A stretch of DNA of 64,000 nt from NCBI GenBank assembly GCA_902761685.1, contig CACWLI010000001.1, forward strand, positions 62,001 through 126,000, read 5' to 3'. This document shows, piece by piece, positions 58,675 through 64,000 of the stretch. Source of the DNA: an uncultured Erysipelotrichaceae bacterium. Lineage in GTDB: Bacteria; Bacillota_I; Bacilli_A; RF39; UBA660. The position numbers and the translations under genes are program-made. Every line of letters begins with the position of its first letter. The stretch's first letter is position 1. The notes below the pieces were generated by a model, which was not told where the DNA came from, ran no database searches, and saw nothing but the letters and a program-made list of their open reading frames with translations.

Positions 58675-59472
58675 ATGAGAAAAATTAATAAAGTAAAATT
58701 CTTTTCAAACGGATTAGAATTTTCAAACAAGATTGAGGATGAATTAAGAGAATTATTTAAAGAATATAATTTTGAAGTAGTGGAAGAAGATTTTGATTTA
58801 GCAATAGCTCTTGGAGGAGATGGAGCATTTCTAAGAATGGTAAAAAACAATAATTTTAATAGTGATGTATATTATATTGGAGTTAATACTGGAACATTAG
58901 GGTTCTTACAAGAAATAAGACCTGATGAACTTAGAAAGTTTGTAGAAGCTTTAAATTATAATCAATTTAAAGAAGATAAAATTGGTGTTTTAGAAACTAA
59001 GATTACAACAGAAGATTCTATATCAAGATATTTTTCATTAAATGAATTAGTATTAAGAGAGTTAGAATTGAATGTATTTAATTCTGCAGTATATGTTGGT
59101 GGAGAAAAATTAGAAAACTTTGTTGGAGATGGTTTATTAATTTCTACTTCAGTTGGTTCAACAGCATATAATACAAGTCTTGGAGGTTCAATAGTATATA
59201 ATACACTTCATACACTACAAATTACTCCAATTGCAGCTATTAATACTAAGGCATATAGAAGTTTTTTAAATTCTGTTATTTTACCTGAAAAATCACATAT
59301 AGAAATATATCCATTAAAGCCTACTGTATTAGCAGTATTTGATGGTGAGAATAAAAGATATAAAAATGTTAAAAAGATTGAGTGTTATGTAAAAAATAAA
59401 AAACTTAGATTCTTAAGAATGAAAGAATATAATTTTATTAATATTGTAAATGAAAAAATATTAACTGATTAA
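58675..59472 (+). CDS. nadK: NAD kinase
   Basis: A 265-residue NAD kinase making NADP from NAD and ATP. Motifs: LGGDGAFLRMVKN (GGDG), IGVNTGTLGFLQEI, NELVLRE (NE-D-type nucleotide-binding region), and GDGLLISTSVGSTAYNTSLGG. Length is typical of Bacillota NadK. ATG 58675 follows AGGTGGCTT; upstream codons overlap the nrtR gene. It is the final gene of the NAD operon, directly before a terminator, so the operon runs from nicotinamide to NADP. Confidence 0.95.
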   Translation: MRKINKVKFFSNGLEFSNKIEDELRELFKEYNFEVVEEDFDLAIALGGDGAFLRMVKNNNFNSDVYYIGVNTGTLGFLQEIRPDELRKFVEALNYNQFKEDKIGVLETKITTEDSISRYFSLNELVLRELELNVFNSAVYVGGEKLENFVGDGLLISTSVGSTAYNTSLGGSIVYNTLHTLQITPIAAINTKAYRSFLNSVILPEKSHIEIYPLKPTVLAVFDGENKRYKNVKKIECYVKNKKLRFLRMKEYNFINIVNEKILTD

Positions 59473-59499
59473 ATAATGTCATAAGACATTATTTTTTTT
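59472..59499 (+). terminator. Intrinsic terminator closing the NAD operon
   Basis: AATAATGTC (59472-59480) pairs with GACATTATT (59485-59493), followed by T residues. Confidence 0.85.
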
Positions 59500-59511
59500 A
59501 ATATTATTAGT

Positions 59512-60519
59512 ATGAAAAAAATATTATTTATTTTTGTACTATTTTTTTATATAAATGTTAATGCATCAATAGTTGTAATGGATGCCGATAGTGGAAGAGT
59601 TTTATATTCAAAAGACATGAATGAAAGAAAACTTATAGCATCAACAAGCAAAATAATGACAAGTATAATTGCTTTAGAAAATGGTAATTTAAATGATAAA
59701 TATATTGTTGGAAATGAAATAAAAAAAGTAAATGGTTCAATGATATATGTACATGAAGGAGAAGAATTTACATTAAATGATTTACTTCATGGATTAATGC
59801 TTCAAAGTGGAAATGATGCTGCTATGATAATTTCAAAAAATGTTATGAAATATGATAATTTTATAGCACAAATGAACATAAAGGCGTATAAACTTGGAAT
59901 GTATAATACTAGTTTTGAAAATCCTCATGGACTAAATGATGATACAAAGAACTATTCAACTGCATATGATATATCTTTACTTATGAAATATGCTATTAAA
60001 AACAAAGATTTTATAAGAATAACAAGTACAAAAAAATATAAAGTAAACAATTATATTTGGTACAATAAAAACAAATTATTAAGTGATTATAAATATCTAA
60101 TAAGTGGAAAAATAGGTTATACAAAAGCAAGTGGACAAGTATTTGTATCAGCTGCTAAAAAAGATAATAAAACAATAGTTATAGCTACTATAGATGAAAG
60201 CGATAAATTTAATTTACATAAAAAATTATATGAAAAATATTTTAATGAATATAAGAAATATACAATTCTTAATAAAAATAATTTTTCATATAAAATTAAA
60301 GATAAAAATAATAATTACTATTATATTAATAATAATTATTCGATTCTTTTAAAAGAAAATGAAATTAACAAAATAAAAGTTAGAATTAATATTAATGATT
60401 ACTTTAATTATGCTGAAGTTTATTTTGAAGATAAACTTATACATAATGAAAAAATATATTATGAATCATATATAGAGAGAAAAAATAAAATAAAAGAATT
60501 ATTGTCATTTTTTAAATAA
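59512..60519 (+). CDS. D-alanyl-D-alanine carboxypeptidase (S11 family)
   Basis: A 335-residue exported penicillin-binding protein that trims peptidoglycan stem peptides. A signal peptide (about 1-18) is followed by the catalytic Ser44-x-x-Lys47 in ASTSKIMTS, Ser99-Gly-Asn (QSGNDAA) and a KTG box reading GKIGYTKASG. NPHGLNDDTKNYSTAYDIS-like sequence is also typical of DacF-type enzymes. The C-terminal tail is Lys/Asn-rich and lacks an obvious amphipathic anchor. There is no ribosome site: TAATAT (59499-59504) ends eight bases before the ATG, so a leaderless mRNA is likely. Confidence 0.9.
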   Translation: MKKILFIFVLFFYINVNASIVVMDADSGRVLYSKDMNERKLIASTSKIMTSIIALENGNLNDKYIVGNEIKKVNGSMIYVHEGEEFTLNDLLHGLMLQSGNDAAMIISKNVMKYDNFIAQMNIKAYKLGMYNTSFENPHGLNDDTKNYSTAYDISLLMKYAIKNKDFIRITSTKKYKVNNYIWYNKNKLLSDYKYLISGKIGYTKASGQVFVSAAKKDNKTIVIATIDESDKFNLHKKLYEKYFNEYKKYTILNKNNFSYKIKDKNNNYYYINNNYSILLKENEINKIKVRININDYFNYAEVYFEDKLIHNEKIYYESYIERKNKIKELLSFFK

Positions 60520-60550
60520 TAATGTATAATTTTTGACGAGGTGAACTTCC

Positions 60551-61264
60551 ATGGAAAGATTACAAAAGTATTTAAGTGCTTGTGGTGTAGCATCAAGAAG
60601 AAAAAGTGAAGAATTAATATTACAGGGAAAAGTTAAAGTCAATGGTAAAATAATTACAGATTTAGGATTTAAAGTATCTGATAATGATGAAGTACTTTAT
60701 AACGATGTAAAAATTAGTAAAGATGAAAAAATATATTATTTATTATATAAACCTGAAAAAACAATTTGTTCTGTTCATGATGAAAAAGGAAGAATTACAG
60801 TTGTTGATTTAATTGAAAATAAAGATAAAATTTTTCCAGTTGGAAGATTAGACTATGACACAAGTGGATTATTACTATTAACTAATGATGGAGAACTAAC
60901 AAATAAGTTAACTCATCCAAAGGGCACAGTTGAAAAAACATACTATGCTAAAATTGATGGAATCATTACAAAAGATGAAATAACTCAATTAGAAAAAGGT
61001 ATAGTTTTAGATGGAGTTAAAACAAAAAAAGCAAAAGCAGTTATAAAAAAAATAGATAAAAATAATAATAAGTCATATGTAGAACTTACTATAACTGAAG
61101 GAAGAAATCATCAAGTTAAAAACATGTTTATGTATTTTAATCATAAAGTATTAAAGCTTAAGAGAATTAGATATGCTTTTTTGGATTTAGAGAATTTAAG
61201 TATTGGAGAATATAGAAGATTAACAATTAAAGAAGTGAAACAATTATATAATTTAGTTAAGTAG
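60551..61264 (+). CDS. rluB: RsuA/RluB-family pseudouridine synthase
   Basis: A 237-residue rRNA pseudouridine synthase. The N-terminal S4 RNA-binding domain (MERLQKYLSACGVASRRKSE) is followed by the catalytic block PVGRLDYDTSGLLLLTNDGEL with the essential Asp, and by TYYAKIDG and ITEGRNHQVKNMF. The RluB-like length and sequence suggest modification of 23S rRNA (position 2605 in E. coli), although RsuA-type activity is possible. GAGGTGAA precedes the ATG. A terminator follows. Confidence 0.9.
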   Translation: MERLQKYLSACGVASRRKSEELILQGKVKVNGKIITDLGFKVSDNDEVLYNDVKISKDEKIYYLLYKPEKTICSVHDEKGRITVVDLIENKDKIFPVGRLDYDTSGLLLLTNDGELTNKLTHPKGTVEKTYYAKIDGIITKDEITQLEKGIVLDGVKTKKAKAVIKKIDKNNNKSYVELTITEGRNHQVKNMFMYFNHKVLKLKRIRYAFLDLENLSIGEYRRLTIKEVKQLYNLVK

Positions 61265-61282
61265 CAAAATGCTACTTTTTCT
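61260..61282 (+). terminator. Intrinsic terminator
   Basis: AGTAGC (61260-61265) pairs with GCTACT (61271-61276), followed by TTTT; the stop codon lies in the 5' arm. Confidence 0.75.
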
Positions 61283-61345
61283 TTTAAGCTTTACTTTTTC
61301 TTGATTTTGTGGTATAATTTAACACGTTTAAAGAGGGGGAAAATT

Positions 61346-62224
61346 ATGATTACAAAGAAAGAGTTAAGTTATATAAATACGTGGCCAAATAAAACACCAT
61401 ATCCTGGAAGTGATTATAGTGTTAAAGTGCTTGAAAAATTAGCAAAATGTTTTGATTTATTTAATAGAAAGTATTTTAATAAGAGTTATACAATTCAATT
61501 TAGTAACAACGAAGAAATAGATTTTGAGATTTTATCTAAAAATATATGTCACATGTTAGGTATAGATTATAAAAATTTAATGAAAGAATTTTTTACTAGT
61601 TATAGAGATAGAGTATTAGGTATTAGTCCATATGAAACTATTTCATCATATGAATTATTAGGTAGAATTATAGAAAAAGGTAATGATATATTAAATCATG
61701 ATAGAAATACTCAATCATGTTCTGCAATTAATTATTATAGAGTAGGAATTAAATGCGATATTTTTTCAAAATTAGGTGATTTGTCTAAGTTTAATTATGG
61801 ATGTATAAATTTTGATAAAGACACTTTTAATAGAGAAAATCCTGGGGAAGTATTTTCACCTGAATCAACTAGATTATTATTTGCACCAAGTGATGAAGTT
61901 GTAACACCATACTTTATGATGGGATTAAAACAAGATAGAAATGTAGAAGAAGAAACATATATAGTTGAAACATTAATAGCAAGTGAAGATCCAAAAAAAT
62001 TCTTTATTGGTCAAGAAGTAGTAATTCCAACGCAAATATTAACTGATGATAATGGTATTTTAGATAAAAACTTAGCAACCCCAGAAGAAAAAATAAAACT
62101 ATTAAGAGAATATCAAAATATAGTAAATGCATATGGAATACAAAATGGAATAAATATTTATGGAGATTATTTTTCAATGTTAATGTCTCAAAGAGAAGAT
62201 GAGAGTAGACTTATTTTAAAATAA
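61346..62224 (+). CDS. Hypothetical protein, possibly PBECR-type
   Basis: A 292-residue cytoplasmic protein. Segments FDLFNRKYFNKSYTIQFSNN and FEILSKNICHMLGIDYKNLM, and later CSAINYYRVGIKCDIFSKL, recall in order the small PBECR nuclease-like domains, but the resemblance is weak and I see no certain catalytic set. The second half contains PYFMMGLKQDRNVEEETYIV. ATG 61346 follows AAAGAGGGGG. It has its own promoter region (TATAAT near 61312) and terminator. Confidence 0.6.
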   Translation: MITKKELSYINTWPNKTPYPGSDYSVKVLEKLAKCFDLFNRKYFNKSYTIQFSNNEEIDFEILSKNICHMLGIDYKNLMKEFFTSYRDRVLGISPYETISSYELLGRIIEKGNDILNHDRNTQSCSAINYYRVGIKCDIFSKLGDLSKFNYGCINFDKDTFNRENPGEVFSPESTRLLFAPSDEVVTPYFMMGLKQDRNVEEETYIVETLIASEDPKKFFIGQEVVIPTQILTDDNGILDKNLATPEEKIKLLREYQNIVNAYGIQNGINIYGDYFSMLMSQREDESRLILK

Positions 62225-62250
62225 AAAAGGATATTTTAAATATCCTTTTT
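62223..62250. terminator. Bidirectional terminator
   Basis: AAAAAGGATAT (about 62224-62234) pairs with ATATCCTTTTT (about 62240-62250), flanked by A and T runs between convergent genes. Confidence 0.82.
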
Positions 62251-62448
62251 TTATTTTTCTTCTTCAATAATTATTGCTTCACCTGGACAAGATTCAACAA
62301 TTGTTAACAATTCAGCTTTATCTTCTTCATCAATAATTTCTTGTTTTGGTTGACTTAATCCTTCATCATTAAATTCAAAATATTTTTCATTTTGACTTAC
62401 GCATAGTCCACATCCGATACATGAATCAGTAACTCTTAATTTTTCCAT
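62251..62448 (-). CDS. Single-cluster ferredoxin
   Basis: A 65-residue ferredoxin with one [4Fe-4S] site: CIGCGLC (three Cys) near the N-terminus and a fourth Cys in SCPGEAI. The pattern and acidic surface (DEEDKAELL) fit the small monocluster ferredoxins of Bacillota. It may carry electrons from the pyruvate:ferredoxin oxidoreductase at 23176. AAAGGAGACG precedes the ATG on the minus strand. Monocistronic. Confidence 0.92.
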   Translation of the reverse strand: MEKLRVTDSCIGCGLCVSQNEKYFEFNDEGLSQPKQEIIDEEDKAELLTIVESCPGEAIIIEEEK

Positions 62449-62573
62449 TTTACGTCTCCTTTAAATAAATAATATTTATATATAAATTATAAACTAAATT
62501 ATTAAAAAAATCTATAAATATGCATTGTTGAAAATAAAAAAATAATATGTTATTATTATAATGGTGAAATAAT

Positions 62574-63542
62574 ATGAGTTCAAGAATGGAAAAATATGAG
62601 AATATTTCACTAGATAATATGAGCCGTACAAAGAGAAATCAAGATATTTATAATTCAACTGATATGGGAGAATTATCTAGAATAAAAACTAACACTAATG
62701 TTAGTATTATTTCTGATGCTCCAAAAGAAATAGATTTAGAAAAAATAAAGAATTATGTTTATTCTTTAAATGGTGAACAAGAAGAAAAAAGAAATAGGGT
62801 TTCTTTAGAATTACCAGAAGAAAAAGAAATCGTTGTAGAAAGAAAAGAAGAAAAAGATTATGATATAAATTCTGTTTTAGAAAGAGCAAGAGATAGAAGA
62901 GAAACGGATTATGAAGAAGATAGGCATCGTAAACTAAGTAATACACAAATAGATATTCTTAAAAATATAAAAATAAGAGAAGAAGAAGAAAGTGTAAAAG
63001 ATCCAGATATTACTGAACCTATTGATGAATTAAATACTGAAGAGAAAACTATTGTTGATTTAATTAAAGATATTCAAAATAATAGTAATAATAAAGAAAA
63101 GAAAAAAGATTTATTTTCTGATTTAATGGCTGATGGAGATGATACTGTTGTAATGGCTCCAATTGAAGAAGAGGCTACTAAAGATAATATAAAAGAAGCA
63201 CTTTTAAATATTACTCAAGATTTAGAGAGCATTATTGAGCCTGAAACTGAATTTACTCATGAAATCAATCTAGAAAAAGCAGCATTAAAAGAAGTAAAAA
63301 CTGAAGATGAAGAAGAAAGTAATACTACAACAAGTGTCCCTAGAATAACTGAAGTTGATAAATCTTTCTTTACTAATTCTATGACATTTAATAAATCAGA
63401 TTTTGAAGGATTTGAGGATATCGAAAAAGGTGTTAAGAAGAGTAGTACTATTGCTAAGATTGCAATTGGATTTATTGTATTATTGTTAATAGCTACTATA
63501 TTCTTAATATTAAACTTTGTATTTGATTGGAATATAATATAA
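62574..63542 (+). CDS. Acidic tail-anchored membrane protein
   Basis: A 322-residue protein with a long, very Glu/Asp/Lys-rich, probably disordered cytoplasmic region (residues 1-290) and one C-terminal transmembrane helix (about 294-318, IAKIAIGFIVLLLIATIFLI) with a short outer end. No family recognised. The design (flexible arm on a membrane anchor) is common in cell-envelope or division scaffolds, but that is only suggestive. GGTGA follows TATAAT closely, giving a short leader. Confidence 0.65.
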   Translation: MSSRMEKYENISLDNMSRTKRNQDIYNSTDMGELSRIKTNTNVSIISDAPKEIDLEKIKNYVYSLNGEQEEKRNRVSLELPEEKEIVVERKEEKDYDINSVLERARDRRETDYEEDRHRKLSNTQIDILKNIKIREEEESVKDPDITEPIDELNTEEKTIVDLIKDIQNNSNNKEKKKDLFSDLMADGDDTVVMAPIEEEATKDNIKEALLNITQDLESIIEPETEFTHEINLEKAALKEVKTEDEEESNTTTSVPRITEVDKSFFTNSMTFNKSDFEGFEDIEKGVKKSSTIAKIAIGFIVLLLIATIFLILNFVFDWNII

Positions 63543-63563
63543 GAGTTAATACTCTTATTTTTA
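63541..63563 (+). terminator. Intrinsic terminator
   Basis: AAGAGT (63541-63546) pairs with ACTCTT (63551-63556), followed by a T-rich stretch. Confidence 0.7.
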
Positions 63564-63592
63564 TTTGTTGTAGTATTTTTAATTTGATTTTA

Positions 63593-63598
63593 TATAAT
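63593..63598 (+). promoter_or_regulatory. -10 box of a leaderless transcript
   Basis: TATAAT (63593-63598), six bases before the ATG at 63604, with no ribosome site between. Confidence 0.55.
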
Positions 63599-63603
63599 TT
63601 AAT

Positions 63604-64000
63604 ATGAATATAAAAATCAAAAAAAGTGATAAATTGTTATTTATAATCGTTATAACATTAGTGGCAAGTTATTTATTAATAAAATGTTTTTCATATAAAA
63701 GTGAACCCTTATTAATGGAATATGCTAAAAATACTACAACCAATATAATTACAAGTATAATTAATAATTCAGTTAATAATATTATATATAAAAATGATTA
63801 TGACAATTTAATAATTATAGAAAAAGATAATTATAATAGAATTACAAATATGAATTTTAATACAAAAAAAATAAATGAAATATTATATAAATCAACGGAT
63901 TTATTACTTTATAATATAAAAGAATTGGAAAATGGTAAATATAATAACATTAATTCAAAATATATAAATAATAGTGATATGGTTTATTATATTCCAATAG
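63604..64000 (+). CDS. yunB: YunB-like sporulation protein, 5' part
   Basis: The first 132 residues of a protein cut by the window edge. A single N-terminal membrane helix (residues about 11-27, LLFIIVITLVASYLLIK) is followed by EPLLMEYAKNTTTNIITSII and NNSVNNIIYKNDYDNLIIIEKDNYNRI. This matches the plan of YunB, a mother-cell sporulation membrane protein of about 250 residues in Bacillus (helix, then plxxYA-xx-xt-iat-iin-av pattern). No ribosome site; predicted leaderless. If correct, it indicates that the organism belongs to or derives from a spore-forming lineage. Confidence 0.65.
   Translation, partial: MNIKIKKSDKLLFIIVITLVASYLLIKCFSYKSEPLLMEYAKNTTTNIITSIINNSVNNIIYKNDYDNLIIIEKDNYNRITNMNFNTKKINEILYKSTDLLLYNIKELENGKYNNINSKYINNSDMVYYIPI

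Noticed and set aside
1..64000. Use of TGA for tryptophan (Mollicutes code)
   Set aside because: TGA ends genes at 1959, 6607, 13271 and 36170 at ATGA overlaps or consistent family ends, and Trp is encoded by TGG throughout.

Overview
The window is very AT-rich, densely packed DNA from a low-GC Bacillota (Firmicutes) relative, probably an uncultured, anaerobic, gut-type Bacilli lineage. This is inferred from the A/T-biased codons, AGGAGG-type ribosome sites, a purine riboswitch, a pyruvate:ferredoxin oxidoreductase with a small ferredoxin, YebC/RecG/RmuC housekeeping genes and sporulation-type domains (a SpoIID-like domain and a YunB-like protein at the right edge). TGA is used as a stop (for example at 1959, 6607 and 13271) and Trp is TGG, so the code is the standard bacterial one, not that of Mycoplasma. 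I saw no rRNA, tRNA, CRISPR array, transposase, integrase or relaxase, and no gene-free stretch over 300 bases.

Layout. 1-8.4 kb: a cut-off hypothetical gene, a three-gene ABC-2 exporter behind a leader terminator, a LysM protein, a CDF metal transporter, then an operon of one small unknown protein, three small zinc-ribbon proteins and a NrtR-type regulator. 8.4-18.1 kb: a GGGtGRT/iron-sulfur scaffold pair, a phosphotransferase, a membrane XRE regulator, csaA plus a macrodomain protein, an ABC exporter behind a leader-peptide attenuator, two membrane-bound thioredoxin-like proteins and an SDR oxidoreductase. 18.1-29.2 kb: a guanine-type riboswitch and purine permease, an arginase-family enzyme, surface proteins, PFOR, a transglutaminase-like protein, a radical SAM protein, and a small phage-like gene behind a structured RNA leader. 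29.4-33.2 kb: recG, yebC and small unknowns.

33.2-44.9 kb is a type IV secretion gene set: VirB6/TrbL-like, PrgI/VirB3-like, a VirB4 split into two overlapping genes, a large SpoIID plus M15-like cell-wall protein, a VirB8-position protein and a VirD4/TraG coupling ATPase with a long acidic tail. No relaxase is present. 44.9-48.4 kb holds rhodanese, VTT-domain membrane protein, rmuC, a GNAT-like protein, a tiny membrane protein and a lipoprotein.

48.4-59.5 kb is the most coherent region: one apparently continuous operon holding a complete nicotinamide/nicotinate salvage route to NADP (pncA, pncB, nadE, nadD, pncC-like, nadK) together with an ADP-ribose pyrophosphatase-type Nudix enzyme, a second NrtR paralog, a radical SAM enzyme, a P-loop kinase, a large methyltransferase-like protein and several small unknown proteins. 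It starts at a perfect consensus promoter whose leader carries repeated TATTAACAAA boxes. Part of that leader recurs, 17 of 18 bases, upstream of the zinc-ribbon/NrtR operon at 5.6 kb. The two NrtR loci also share a family of small paralogous proteins, so they look like one NAD(P)/ADP-ribose regulon.

59.5-64 kb: a D,D-carboxypeptidase, a pseudouridine synthase, an unknown protein, ferredoxin, a tail-anchored acidic protein and a partial YunB-like gene.

Transcription signals are compact. Many genes lie behind an intrinsic terminator followed almost at once by an extended -10 box (TGnTATAAT), and several appear leaderless, with ATG 5-8 bases after the -10 box. Functional calls rest on motifs read by eye; no database search was run.
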